A DNA stretch of 64,000 bases, taken from the NCBI GenBank assembly GCA_030431975.1, contig JAUIHP010000002.1, forward strand, positions 186,001 through 250,000, read 5' to 3'. Origin of the DNA: a bacterium. GTDB lineage: Bacteria; Eisenbacteria; RBG-16-71-46; CAIMUX01. Every line of letters starts with the position of its first letter. Position 1 is the first letter of the stretch. The position numbers and the translations under genes are program-made. A model generated the notes under the pieces. It was not told the DNA's origin. It saw nothing but the letters and a program-made list of their open reading frames with translations, and did no database searches. Shown here piece by piece: positions 9,029-17,557 of the stretch.

Positions 9029-9134
9029 CGATCACATCCTCCGGGCGCTCTCTTCGCGCCGTCTCTTCGATTCGCGGTCATTGCGAACCGAGTCGGCTTG
9101 CGGAAGAACCGAGAGTCTCCCGCAAACCTCCGGG

Positions 9135-9542
9135 TCAAGCGTCGTTCGAACCTTCCGTAGCCGCAGCAGGTTCTGCCGGTGCGCCCGCAGCAGGAGCGCC
9201 TTCGGCGGCACCCTCTCCTGCGGTCGCCTCTTCTTCCGTTTGTTCCGACGGTCGCGGCGTGTCGGCCACGATGGTCAGATGGCGGACGAGGTTCTCGTTG
9301 ACCCGGAACCGCTTTTCGAGTTCAGCGAGGATATCGTCATTGCCCATGTAGCGGATCAGCGTGTAGACGCCGTCCCACTGCTTGTTGACTTCATAAGCCA
9401 GACGGCGCCGGCCCCACGAGTCGACAATGACGACCTCACCCCCCTTGGAGGTGATGATCTCTTCGACGTTCTTCACTTCCTGCGCCTGGCCGGCCTCGTC
9501 GAGGTCCACCCGGACGCAGATCGTGGTTTCGTACTCTTTCAC
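9135..9542 (-). CDS. rpsF: 30S ribosomal protein S6
   Basis: S6 binds S18 in the platform of the 30S subunit. The body (KEYETTICVRVDL, GRRRLAYEV, YTLIRYMG, VRHLTI) is followed by an acidic Ala/Glu-rich tail of about 35 residues, a common S6 extension. I chose GTG at 9542 because GGAGGA lies six bases upstream and the protein then begins MKEYETT as S6 usually does. The alternative GTG at 9548 sits against the ribosome binding site. The S18 gene rpsR is not in its usual adjacent place. Confidence 0.95.
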   Translation of the reverse strand: MKEYETTICVRVDLDEAGQAQEVKNVEEIITSKGGEVVIVDSWGRRRLAYEVNKQWDGVYTLIRYMGNDDILAELEKRFRVNENLVRHLTIVADTPRPSEQTEEEATAGEGAAEGAPAAGAPAEPAAATEGSNDA

Positions 9543-9575
9543 GTGCACTCCTCCGTCCCCGCTTCCGGAGACCCA

Positions 9576-9593
9576 GCGTCTCGACCGAGACGC
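9576..9593. other. 8-bp palindrome upstream of rpsF
   Basis: GCGTCTCG-AC-CGAGACGC is a perfect inverted repeat 34 bases before the rpsF start. It could be a leader hairpin or operator. Many bacteria autoregulate rpsF through an S6:S18-binding leader, but I do not see enough to assign that motif here. Confidence 0.4.
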
Positions 9594-9617
9594 GGCGGGA
9601 TGTTGGATTCAGCTTCC

Positions 9618-9646
9618 GACCGCTGCGTCCCGCGCGCGCAGCGGCC
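9618..9646 (-). terminator. Terminator-like hairpin after hppA
   Basis: On the minus strand GGCCGCTGCG and CGCAGCGGTC form a 10-bp stem (one G-U) with a 9-base loop, starting 22 bases beyond the hppA stop. There is no T-run, so it would be a GC-only, non-canonical terminator or an RNA-stabilising hairpin. It sits between hppA and the rpsF leader, where a transcript end is expected. Confidence 0.5.
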
Positions 9647-9668
9647 GATGGAACGACCGGAGTGGAGC

Positions 9669-11726
9669 CTAGAAAAGGCCGCCCACCCAGTCGTGAAGCT
9701 TGATGATCAACGGAGCAAAGACCAGCGAAACGATGGCCATGAGCTTCAGAAGAATGTTGAGGGCCGGACCGGACGTGTCCTTGAACGGATCGCCCACCGT
9801 GTCCCCGACGACAGCGGCCTTGTGGGTTTCACTACCCTTACCGCCGAAGTGTCCTTCCTCCACGTGCTTCTTGGCATTGTCCCAAGCACCGCCGGCATTG
9901 GCAAGCAGCAGGGCCAGCGGCACACCGCTGATCAGAGAACCGGCCAGCACTCCGGCCAGGGTCTCGGGACCGAAAACGATACCCATGAAGAGCGGAATGA
10001 TCACGGCCATGATGCCCGGAACGACCATTTCCTTGAGGGCCGCCTTCGTCGTGATGTCAACGCAGCGGGCATAGTCCGCCTTGGCCTCGGCCTTCCCCTC
10101 GAGCAGTCCGGGGATCTCCTTGAACTGACGGCGAACTTCGTTGACCACGCCCATGGCGGCGCGACCGACGGCGTTCATCGTGTCCGCGGCGAAGATGTAC
10201 GGAACGACACCACCGACGAAGAGACCGATGAGGACGTAGACGTTGGTCACGTCAATGGCCAGGTTCTCGATTCCCATGGCCTTGGAGACAGCCGCCTTGT
10301 AGGCCGTGAACAGCGCAAGTGCGGTCAGGGCCGCGGAACCGATGGCGAATCCCTTTCCGATGGCAGCGGTCGTGTTTCCGGCCGCGTCCAGGGAGTCGGT
10401 GCGACGACGCACGTCCGGCGGAAGGTGGGCCATCTCGGCGATACCACCGGCGTTGTCGGCGATCGGACCGTAAGCGTCGACCGCGACCGTCATACCCGTG
10501 GTTGCGAGCATTCCGAGAGCAGCCAGGGCGATGCCGAAGGATCCGGCCAAGGTGTAGGCCAGAAGAATGGCCAGGGCGATGAGGACGACGGGGAGAACCG
10601 CCGAGCGCATTCCCGTCCCGAATCCGGCAATGATGTTGGTGGCGCTTCCGGTCTGCGACGCGTCGGCAATCCTCTCGACCGACTTACCGGACGTGAAGTA
10701 CTCCGCAACGAAACCGACGATCATACCGGCGACCAGTCCGCCGACCGTGGCCAGGAAGTAGTTCATTCCAAAGTCCGGGAACATCCCGAAGGAGACCCCG
10801 GCGGCGCCGACTCCGTAGAGAATCCCCGAGGCCACCGTTCCGTTGCGCAGCGCGTTCTGCGGGTTGCCGCCCTCCTTCATTCGGACGAAGAAGACGCCGA
10901 CGATGGAGGCGACGATTCCGACCGCCGCCAGAAGCAGCGCGAAGGAAATCGCGTCGTTGGCATCGGTCCCGAGATCGCTGACCGCGATGACGATCGCGGA
11001 GATGATCGCGCCGACAAAACTCTCGAAGAGGTCGGCGCCCAGCCCGGCGACGTCACCGACGTTGTCGCCGACGTTGTCCGCGATGACGCCCGGGTTTCGC
11101 GGATCGTCTTCCGGAATTCCGGCTTCGACCTTTCCGACGAGGTCAGCGCCGACGTCCGCGGCCTTGGTGTAGATTCCTCCGCCGACGCGGGCGAAGAGGG
11201 CGACCGAGGACGCACCCATGGAGAATCCGGCAATGTCAGCGGCCGCGCTGGTCAGTCCGTGCTGCAGCCAGAAAACTGCGAGAATCGCGGTCAGACCCAG
11301 AAGCCCGAGACCGGCCACCGTCATTCCCATGACGGCCCCTCCCGGGAAGGCCACGCCCAGAGCGTCGTTGAAGCTCGTCCGGGCCGCCGCAGCCGTTCGG
11401 GCGTTGGCTGCGGTCGCGATTCGCATTCCAACGAATCCGGCGACCATGGAGCAGCTCGCTCCCAGGAGGAAGGCGACTGACGTTTGCCACCCGAGTCCAC
11501 CCACCATGAGGAGAACGACCATCGAGAGAACGAAGATCGCGATGTTCCGATACTCACGGTTGAGGAAGGCCATGGCGCCTTCACGGATGTAACCGGATAT
11601 TTCCTTCATCCGGTCGTTTCCCTGATCTTGAGGAAGCACCTTCACGTTCGCCAGGTAGACGGCGAAGAGGAGACCCAGGACTCCTCCCCCCAATGCCACC
11701 ATGACCCCCAACGGCAATTCACCCAT
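9669..11726 (-). CDS. hppA: Membrane-bound pyrophosphatase (ion pump)
   Basis: This integral membrane pump couples PPi hydrolysis to H+ or Na+ export. The roughly 685-residue protein has about 16 hydrophobic segments. It carries the signatures DVGADLVGKVE, EDDPRNPGVIADNVGDNVGD, and near the C-terminus GGAWDNAKK with DTVGDPFKDTSGP. The motif GNTTAAIGKGFA has Ala at the position where K+-independent enzymes carry Lys, so a K+-dependent enzyme is expected from family knowledge. The pumped ion cannot be told from this reading. ATG at 11726 is preferred because GGTGGAGGG lies upstream; ATG at 11753 is an alternative. The start overlaps the pth stop by eight bases. Confidence 0.95.
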   Translation of the reverse strand: MGELPLGVMVALGGGVLGLLFAVYLANVKVLPQDQGNDRMKEISGYIREGAMAFLNREYRNIAIFVLSMVVLLMVGGLGWQTSVAFLLGASCSMVAGFVGMRIATAANARTAAAARTSFNDALGVAFPGGAVMGMTVAGLGLLGLTAILAVFWLQHGLTSAAADIAGFSMGASSVALFARVGGGIYTKAADVGADLVGKVEAGIPEDDPRNPGVIADNVGDNVGDVAGLGADLFESFVGAIISAIVIAVSDLGTDANDAISFALLLAAVGIVASIVGVFFVRMKEGGNPQNALRNGTVASGILYGVGAAGVSFGMFPDFGMNYFLATVGGLVAGMIVGFVAEYFTSGKSVERIADASQTGSATNIIAGFGTGMRSAVLPVVLIALAILLAYTLAGSFGIALAALGMLATTGMTVAVDAYGPIADNAGGIAEMAHLPPDVRRRTDSLDAAGNTTAAIGKGFAIGSAALTALALFTAYKAAVSKAMGIENLAIDVTNVYVLIGLFVGGVVPYIFAADTMNAVGRAAMGVVNEVRRQFKEIPGLLEGKAEAKADYARCVDITTKAALKEMVVPGIMAVIIPLFMGIVFGPETLAGVLAGSLISGVPLALLLANAGGAWDNAKKHVEEGHFGGKGSETHKAAVVGDTVGDPFKDTSGPALNILLKLMAIVSLVFAPLIIKLHDWVGGLF

Positions 11727-12387
11727 CGTGTCTCGACCCTCCACCGTTCTCATCGCCGGGCGACGTTTCGTCGCCCGAAGACTCGGACCGGCCTTGCTCG
11801 TTTTTCGTTTCGCGGACCGGGTTGACCTCGTTCATGGCCGCCCCGATTCCACGTTTCAGAAGAAGACGCACGGCCTCCGCCGCGCTCTTCACGATCGACT
11901 CGAACTCATCCCGGACATCACCGGTCAGGGTTTCGAGCACGAACTCTTCCAGAGGCTGACCGCCGGGCGGCTGCCCCACTCCGATTCTCAGTCGGGGAAA
12001 CGACGTCGACTCGATGTGCTCGACGATCGACTCCATCCCCCGATGCCCCCCAGGACCTCCGTTGCGCCGTAGCCGCAGACGCCCGCAGGGCAGATCGATG
12101 TCGTCATAGACGACCAGCATTTCTTCCGGTTGGTATGGTTGCAGCTCGAAGACGCGTTCGACGGCCAAACCACTCCGGTTCATGAAGGTCCGGGGACGAA
12201 CGAGACGAATCTCGCGCTCCCCGTGAACCATCCAGGTTTCGTCCCAGTCTCCGAAGCTTTCCCACTTCCGGCGCGCATCCTGTTGAAGCGCATCCAAGAC
12301 AAGAAAACCCACGTTGTGACGGGTCATCTCGTAGCGGACGCCGGGATTCCCGAGCCCAACGATCACGCTTACCGGAGACGAAACCAA
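11719..12387 (-). CDS. pth: Peptidyl-tRNA hydrolase
   Basis: Pth releases peptides from peptidyl-tRNA that drops off ribosomes. The 222-residue protein shows IVGLGNPGVRYEMTRHNVGF with the catalytic His at about residue 24, PRTFMNRSG, VVYDDIDLPCGRLRLR and GGPGGHRGMESI. A hydrophilic tail of about 30 residues (rich in Glu, Gly, Ser, Asp) extends past the usual end and contains the ribosome binding site of hppA. It follows rplY by 18 bases in the widely conserved order prs-rplY-pth. Confidence 0.96.
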   Translation of the reverse strand: MVSSPVSVIVGLGNPGVRYEMTRHNVGFLVLDALQQDARRKWESFGDWDETWMVHGEREIRLVRPRTFMNRSGLAVERVFELQPYQPEEMLVVYDDIDLPCGRLRLRRNGGPGGHRGMESIVEHIESTSFPRLRIGVGQPPGGQPLEEFVLETLTGDVRDEFESIVKSAAEAVRLLLKRGIGAAMNEVNPVRETKNEQGRSESSGDETSPGDENGGGSRHDG

Positions 12388-12405
12388 CTTGGAACGACCT
12401 CGAGG

Positions 12406-13041
12406 TTAGCCCTCGGAGCCTCCCTCGGCCGGCGCGTCACCTTCACCGCCGCCCTCGGCAGCCTCCGCACCTTCAGCCGCCTCGATGTCCTTCTTCTTGG
12501 CCACGATCGTCATGATGACGAGCTCGGGCCGGGTGAGGACGCGAATCCCTTCCTGATTCACGTCCTTGACGTGAATGGACTCGTTGGCGTTGAGATGGCT
12601 GATATCGATGTCGATCGAGTCCGGAATCTCCGAGGCCACGCACTCGACATGGAGTTCGCGGATGACCTGCTGGATGCTTCCACCCATCTTCACTCCCGGC
12701 GAGGTACCGACAAAGTGAATCGGGACCCGAACCTTGACCTTGTGATCCATCTCGATGTGGATGAAGTCAAAGTGCAGTGGGCTACCGGTGATCGGATCTC
12801 GCTGGATCTCTTTGATCAGCGCTTTCATTCCGCTTCCATCGTCGACTTTGACATCGAGGACGGCGTTTCCCGCCGAGACATGGCGCAGGACCTTGCTCAG
12901 CTCCGCCATGGAAACGGACAGTGGCATGTTCTCACTCTTGCTATAGAGAATGCCCGGAACACGGCCGTCGCGACGCGCCTTGCGGGCGCCGCTCTTGCCG
13001 TTGGCCTCCCGTGTAGAGACCGCAATCTCCGTCGTATGCAT
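12406..13041 (-). CDS. rplY: 50S ribosomal protein L25/general stress protein Ctc
   Basis: The protein binds 5S rRNA. It has the N-terminal L25 domain (REANGKSGARKARRDGRVPGILY) and the Ctc-type C-terminal beta domain (VRVPIHFVGTSPG), then an acidic Glu/Ala/Gly tail. I chose ATG at 13041, which has GGAGG five bases upstream; ATG at 13059 with GGAAGGG upstream is also possible and would add six residues. It sits between prs and pth, a conserved arrangement. Confidence 0.94.
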   Translation of the reverse strand: MHTTEIAVSTREANGKSGARKARRDGRVPGILYSKSENMPLSVSMAELSKVLRHVSAGNAVLDVKVDDGSGMKALIKEIQRDPITGSPLHFDFIHIEMDHKVKVRVPIHFVGTSPGVKMGGSIQQVIRELHVECVASEIPDSIDIDISHLNANESIHVKDVNQEGIRVLTRPELVIMTIVAKKKDIEAAEGAEAAEGGGEGDAPAEGGSEG

Positions 13042-13099
13042 GCTTTCCTCCACGTTCATCCGTTCCCTTCCGGAACGGCACGTCTCTCACACTTCCCCT

Positions 13100-14032
13100 C
13101 TACACGAAGAGGGAACTGAGGGACCTCTCCTCGTGGATCCGGCGAATCGCTTCGCCGAGAATTCCACTGACGGTGAGGACCCGGAGCTTCCCACCCAGGT
13201 CAATATCCTTGGGTGGAAGCGAATCGGTGACCACGACCTCTTCGATCGGGGCCTGTCCCAAGACTTCCTGTGCCGCCGGAGCGAATCCGGCGTGGGTCAC
13301 TCCGACCCGGATACTGGCGGCTCCTCGCTTCTTGAGCTCTACGGCCGCACGGGCGATGGTCGAACCGGTGGAGATAATGTCGTCGAAGATGACGACGTTG
13401 CGCCCTTCGACCTCTCCGATCAGGTTCATGACCTCCGTCTGGTCCGCCCGCGTCCGCCTCTTGTCGACGAGGGCGAGTGTGGCCCCCAGTCGCTTGGAGT
13501 AGGCGCGTGCCATCTTCAAGGAACCGACATCCGGAGCGACGACCGTGAGATCCGTGATCTCCTTGCTCTGGAAGTACTCGATCAAAACCGGTGCGGCAAA
13601 AAGGTGATCCAGGGGAATGTCGAAGAATCCCTGGATCTGGCTCGAGTGCAGGTCCATCGTCAGCACCCGTTCCGCTCCCGCCGTCGTAATCAGATTGGCC
13701 ACGAGCTTCGAAGAGATCGGAACTCGAGGCTGGTCTTTGCGATCCTGCCGGGCATACCCGAAGTACGGAATCACCGCCGTGACGCGACGGGCCGAAGCCC
13801 GCTTCATCGCGTCGACCATGATCAGGAGTTCGAGCAGGTTTTCCGCCGGCGCACCCGTCGGTTGGACGATGAAGATGTCACAGCCCCGGACGTTCTCGTC
13901 GATCTTGACGTGAATCTCGCCGTCCGGAAACGCCTCGACCTCCGCCGCGCCCGGGTCCACTCCCAGGTAAGAACAAATCCGCTTCGCCAGCTCCGGGTGA
14001 GCGTTCCCGGTGAAGACTCTAAGTGAATCCAA
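13100..14032 (-). CDS. prs: Ribose-phosphate pyrophosphokinase
   Basis: Prs makes PRPP from ribose 5-phosphate and ATP for nucleotide, His, Trp and NAD synthesis. At 310 residues it has class I length. Visible motifs are ARQDRKDQPRVPISSKL, the divalent-cation site TMDLHSSQIQGFF, and the PRPP-binding VVIFDDIISTGSTI. PRPP is also the donor used by DPPR synthase, a homologue of which is encoded four genes upstream. The tRNA-Gln gene ends about 115 bases upstream of this start. Confidence 0.97.
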   Translation of the reverse strand: MDSLRVFTGNAHPELAKRICSYLGVDPGAAEVEAFPDGEIHVKIDENVRGCDIFIVQPTGAPAENLLELLIMVDAMKRASARRVTAVIPYFGYARQDRKDQPRVPISSKLVANLITTAGAERVLTMDLHSSQIQGFFDIPLDHLFAAPVLIEYFQSKEITDLTVVAPDVGSLKMARAYSKRLGATLALVDKRRTRADQTEVMNLIGEVEGRNVVIFDDIISTGSTIARAAVELKKRGAASIRVGVTHAGFAPAAQEVLGQAPIEEVVVTDSLPPKDIDLGGKLRVLTVSGILGEAIRRIHEERSLSSLFV

Positions 14033-14146
14033 GACTTGTACTTCCCAAGGTTCGGGGCGGGCTGCCCGAAAACATGCCGTTAGGACGCAAAACCGGGAGT
14101 GTACACGATCCGTTCTCTCTTGGGAAGAATCTGTACGGAAGGTAGT

Positions 14147-14221
14147 TGGCTGGGGCGGCAGGATTCGAACCTGCGAATGCCGGGACCAAAACCCGGTGCC
14201 TTACCACTTGGCGACGCCCCA
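14147..14221 (-). tRNA. tRNA-Gln(TTG)
   Basis: The minus strand folds as a cloverleaf with acceptor TGGGGCG/CGCCCCA, anticodon stem CCGGG/CCCGG, loop TTTTGGT (anticodon TTG, reading CAA), T-loop TTCGAAT and an encoded CCA end at 14149-14147. It lies between spoVG and prs. Confidence 0.95.
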
Positions 14222-14270
14222 GCAATCTCGTGAAGGCCGCGAGGGTCGCGGGCCGTCCGAAGGCGGAAGA

Positions 14271-14549
14271 TTACTGGACGAGGGCGTTGTTCTCCAACTC
14301 CTCGCGATACTTCTCGAGGATTTGCGCCTCGATCTCTTCGCGCGTGCTCTGGTTGATCGGGTGGCAGATGTCCTGATACTGACCGTCCGGCTTCCGCCGG
14401 CTCGGCATGGCGACGAACATCCCCTGATTGCCCTTGATGATCTTCATACCGCGGATGACGAAGCATTCTTCCAAGGTGATCGTGACGAACGCCTTGAGCT
14501 TCTCATCGTCCCGCAGGGAGACACGAATCTCCGTGATGCGAATCTGCAT
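14271..14549 (-). CDS. spoVG: SpoVG-family septation/RNA-binding regulator
   Basis: SpoVG proteins are small site-specific nucleic-acid-binding regulators found well outside spore formers. This 92-residue protein matches end to end: MQIRITEIRVSLRDDEKLKA, TLEECFVIRGMKII, GMFVAMPSRRKPDG, DICHPIN. It lies between ispE and tRNA-Gln/prs, which is the conserved ispE-spoVG-prs neighbourhood seen in many bacteria. Confidence 0.95.
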   Translation of the reverse strand: MQIRITEIRVSLRDDEKLKAFVTITLEECFVIRGMKIIKGNQGMFVAMPSRRKPDGQYQDICHPINQSTREEIEAQILEKYREELENNALVQ

Positions 14550-14621
14550 GGACCCACCGCCTTCCGTGCGTGCCCCAGCGCAGGGTTCCCTGGCGAACCG
14601 GGTTCGAGCCGCGTGCGCCTT

Positions 14622-15662
14622 CTAATCGGCCCGGCGACCGCGCTCGATCTGTCGAACTCGACATCCTCCCCGGAAGGGAAACACGGCCCGAGCCCAAAAT
14701 CCTTGGCTACGAAACCGGTTTACCCAGTGGTCCGCTTCGGAACCACTTCGGGCCAGACCAAACACGGATGACCCACTGCCGGTCATCCGGGTGAATGTCG
14801 AACCGAGTTGTTCAAAACTCTCGAGAACTGATCGGACGGGGGGACATACGGCCTCGACCCCAGGCTGGAGATCATTCCGAAGACTGAACCAGTCACCGCC
14901 CCAAAAGCCTCGCGGAATTTCAAGCTCGGCCATCCTAGCCAGGGGTCCCTGGGGTGTCAACGGCGAACTCAAGGCCCGAAAGACCGAACTCGTAGAGAGA
15001 AATACATTTGGCCAGACGAGCACGATGCGGCGGCGGGGCATTTCCGGGAACGGCCGAAGGCGCTCTCCCACCCCTTCGCCGAGCTTCGTGCCACCCACCA
15101 GCGGGAAGGGGACGTCCGCGCCGAGGCTGAGGGCGATTTCCTGGAGATCTGCCGGCGCGCGGCTTCCATCCCGCTTCAGTGTTCCGGGGCTTCGCGGGTC
15201 GGGCTTTGGCAGGCCGGGCTTTGGCAGGCCGGGCTTCAGCAGTTCGGACAGGCCGAGGAGGGTCGCGGCGGCATCGGCCGATCCCCCGCCCAATCCCGCG
15301 CCGACAGGGATCCGTTTGACCAGGGATGCCTCGACCCCTCGCCAACGTCCCTCGGAGGGCAACAGCCGTTTCGCGGCTCGGACGACGAGGTTGCTCTCGA
15401 CAGGCCCCAGTTCGAGCGGGGACGTTGCCCCGGAGAAGCCCCGCGCAATCTCGGACCGAACCCGAAGGTCGACCCCGGGTTGCTCGCGAAGCCGAAGGTC
15501 GAGCGTGTCCCCCAGGTGGACCGCTTGGAAGAGAGTGATCAGATCGTGGTAGCCGTCGTCGCGCCGCCCCAGGACCTCGAGTCCGAGGTTGATCTTGGCC
15601 GGAGCCCAAACCCGGACGAACGGCCGCCCCCGCGCTCCGTCAGATGTTCGTTGCGGGGGCAC
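14622..15662 (-). CDS. ispE: 4-diphosphocytidyl-2-C-methyl-D-erythritol kinase
   Basis: IspE is the GHMP kinase of the MEP isoprenoid pathway. The protein shows APAKINLGLEV with HDLITLFQAV and the ATP loop IPVGAGLGGGSADAA. A late MTGSGSSVFGL motif marks the C-terminal domain. I chose GTG at 15662, which has GGAGG six bases ahead; the GTG at 15677 directly after the upstream stop lacks that site. An unusual insertion of Pro-Gly-Leu-Pro-Lys repeats, about residues 145-165, is encoded by 15-bp tandem units. The product feeds polyprenyl phosphate synthesis, the acceptor side of the adjacent UbiA-family enzyme. Confidence 0.94.
   Translation of the reverse strand: MPPQRTSDGARGRPFVRVWAPAKINLGLEVLGRRDDGYHDLITLFQAVHLGDTLDLRLREQPGVDLRVRSEIARGFSGATSPLELGPVESNLVVRAAKRLLPSEGRWRGVEASLVKRIPVGAGLGGGSADAAATLLGLSELLKPGLPKPGLPKPDPRSPGTLKRDGSRAPADLQEIALSLGADVPFPLVGGTKLGEGVGERLRPFPEMPRRRIVLVWPNVFLSTSSVFRALSSPLTPQGPLARMAELEIPRGFWGGDWFSLRNDLQPGVEAVCPPVRSVLESFEQLGSTFTRMTGSGSSVFGLARSGSEADHWVNRFRSQGFWARAVFPFRGGCRVRQIERGRRAD
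15201..15240. repeat. 15-bp tandem repeat inside ispE
   Basis: The unit gggctttggcaggcc occurs twice exactly and a third time partially (gggcttcagcag). On the minus strand it encodes repeated Lys-Pro-Gly-Leu-Pro. It lies in a loop between kinase motifs and keeps the frame. Confidence 0.85.
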
Positions 15663-15677
15663 TCGTGTCCTCCGCAC

Positions 15678-16574
15678 CTAGCCGACTTCGCCGATCCCGG
15701 TCGTCAGGATCAGAATGACTGTGCCGACCCAAAGGACGACATTGACCAGCGTCGGCCCATCCGTCAGAAGGATCTCCGAGGGCGAGCCTCCCCGCTGTTT
15801 TCGGTAGACGAGGTAGAGATAGCGGAAGACTCCGAAGACCACGAACGGAATCGTGTAAACGAGGGCTCCCGTTCCAAAGTTTGCGATCGTGGCCGGGCTC
15901 ACCGTGTAGATGGCGTACGAGATCACCGTCGCGGCCGTGACCACCGGGAGCATTTGATCGATGAGCTCGGGCGGATACTCATGAAGCGTCGCCCGGTGCG
16001 CTTCGGCCGAGTCCGCCAGCAGGACGCGTTCCTGCCGTCTCTTGCAAACCGCCAGGAAGAGTGCCAGGAAGAGCGCACAGATCATAAGCCAGGGAGAGAT
16101 CTCTTCCTTTGCCGTGAGCAGCTCGACCCCGGCCACGGCTCGCAGGACGAACCCCATCGCGATGATCATGACGTCGAGGATGACGACGTGCTTGAGTCGA
16201 AGCGAGTACGCCACGTTCAGGACGAAGTAGCTCACTTCCAGAATGAGGAAGGACGTCCCCAGTCGGTAGCCGATGGTCGCCCCCGTTGCCAGCAGGAGAA
16301 ACATGATGACCCAGGCCGTGGGCACCCCGATCTCACCGGCCGCGATCGGGCGGAACCGTTTCTTCGGATGCACCCGATCCTTTTCACGGTCCTGGATGTC
16401 GTTGAGGACGTAGACGGCCGAGGCAAAGCAGGAGAAGGACAGGAAACCGAGAGAGGCCCGAAGAAGCTCCGGGACCTCCAGGAAGTGATTACTGAAAATG
16501 ACACCGGCAAAGAGGACGAGGTTCTTCGTCCACTGACGAATCCGGATCTGTCGGAGTAGGGATCCTAGCGTCAT
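15678..16574 (-). CDS. UbiA-family decaprenyl-phosphate phosphoribosyltransferase homologue
   Basis: The 298-residue membrane protein has several hydrophobic helices and the two Asp-rich motifs of UbiA enzymes: NDIQDREKDRVHPKKRFRP near residue 57 and a second one near YSLRLKHVVILDVM. The HPKKRFRPIAAG form is typical of DPPR synthases, which transfer phosphoribose from PRPP to polyprenyl phosphate. In mycobacteria this leads to decaprenylphosphoryl arabinose; in other phyla the end product is mostly unknown. Its neighbours are ispE (polyprenyl supply), prs (PRPP) and rfbD (sugar-nucleotide metabolism). It overlaps the rfbD stop by four bases. Confidence 0.85.
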   Translation of the reverse strand: MTLGSLLRQIRIRQWTKNLVLFAGVIFSNHFLEVPELLRASLGFLSFSCFASAVYVLNDIQDREKDRVHPKKRFRPIAAGEIGVPTAWVIMFLLLATGATIGYRLGTSFLILEVSYFVLNVAYSLRLKHVVILDVMIIAMGFVLRAVAGVELLTAKEEISPWLMICALFLALFLAVCKRRQERVLLADSAEAHRATLHEYPPELIDQMLPVVTAATVISYAIYTVSPATIANFGTGALVYTIPFVVFGVFRYLYLVYRKQRGGSPSEILLTDGPTLVNVVLWVGTVILILTTGIGEVG

Positions 16575-17443
16575 TCCGGAACGCTACCTCCCAGGGCCGG
16601 ATCCGGAACACTCAACCGTTCCCGAAGTGCGGTGTCCCATGAGGGCAGTTCGAGGCCGGTGCGCGCTTTCAGCGAATCGCCGGAAAGCACCGAGTAGGCA
16701 GGACGCGGCGCCGGGCGCCCCAGGTCTTCCGTTCGAATCGGTCGAACCCGGTTCGCGTCGAGGTCCAGGAGTTCGGCAGCCCGCCTTGCAAAGTCGAACC
16801 ACGTCGTTTCTCCGGAGCAGGTGGCGTGAAACGTGCCGGTTTCGGAACCGGTGACCAAACCCCAGACGACCGGCGCCAAAGCATCGACCCAGGTCGGGGC
16901 CAGATACTGATCGGTGACGATTCCCACCTCTCCCCGGCGAATCCTCGGAACGATCGCGGTGAGAAAGTCCTTCCCGCCCTGCCCGTAAAGACCACTCGTG
17001 CGAATGATTCGGTGGTCCGGCGTAGCCTCTCGGACGGCGCTTTCCCCGCGCCACTTGCTTTCGCCGTAGACGCTCTTGGGCCCGACTTCGTCGTCTTCGT
17101 GATAGGGAGTTTGCGACTCGCCCGAAAAGACGTAGTCGGTACTGATGAAGGTAAATCCTTGTCCACGTCGTTCTGCGCGACGGGCCGCTTCCCCCGGAGC
17201 CGTTCCGTTGATGAAGTAGGCCTTTTCCGGATCGGACTCACAGTCGTCGACGGCAGTCCATGCCGCTGCGACCAAGGTATGGGTGATCTCGTGAGCATCG
17301 AAGTGCGCTTCCAAAGCGTCCGAGTCTTCGAGAGCCAACCCGGGATACGGAGGCGCAAAAACCTCGACACTTTCCGGTCGGTGTCGAAGAAGTGCCCTTC
17401 CGAGCAGGCCCTCGCCTCCGATGAGGAGAACTCTATGTTGCAA
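16571..17443 (-). CDS. rfbD: dTDP-4-dehydrorhamnose reductase
   Basis: RfbD makes dTDP-L-rhamnose from the 4-keto intermediate with NAD(P)H. The 290-residue SDR protein has the nucleotide loop GGEGLLGRAL, the STDYVFSG stretch and the catalytic YGESK (Tyr-x-x-x-Lys). The other rhamnose genes rfbB and rfbC lie 45 kb away in this window and rfbA was not found. It is coupled by a four-base overlap to the DPPR-synthase-like gene. Confidence 0.9.
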   Translation of the reverse strand: MQHRVLLIGGEGLLGRALLRHRPESVEVFAPPYPGLALEDSDALEAHFDAHEITHTLVAAAWTAVDDCESDPEKAYFINGTAPGEAARRAERRGQGFTFISTDYVFSGESQTPYHEDDEVGPKSVYGESKWRGESAVREATPDHRIIRTSGLYGQGGKDFLTAIVPRIRRGEVGIVTDQYLAPTWVDALAPVVWGLVTGSETGTFHATCSGETTWFDFARRAAELLDLDANRVRPIRTEDLGRPAPRPAYSVLSGDSLKARTGLELPSWDTALRERLSVPDPALGGSVPE

Positions 17444-17508
17444 CTGTGATACCCCGCCTTCGTCTACGGTCCCTCAAGGACCTCTGACGATGGTACGGGT
17501 TCGACAGG

Positions 17509-17545
17509 GCTGATGACTAGGGCTGATGACTGGTGCTGATGACTA
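17509..17545. repeat. Three short tandem copies of gctgatgact
   Basis: The 10-bp core gctgatgact occurs three times in 37 bases (17509-17545), just downstream of the recX stop and upstream of rfbD. The 115-bp gap otherwise shows no clear structure. Confidence 0.85.
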
Positions 17546-17557
17546 GTTCGGCGTCGC

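Noticed and set aside
8970-11480. Long plus-strand open frame opposite hppA
   Set aside because: It has no family likeness, is rich in Arg, Asp and Gly as expected of antisense GC-rich sequence, and lies wholly opposite a clear membrane pyrophosphatase gene.
14550-14640. A tRNA-like sequence (ggttcgag) between ispE and spoVG
   Set aside because: No acceptor, D or anticodon stem can be drawn around it on either strand. The T-loop lookalike is isolated.
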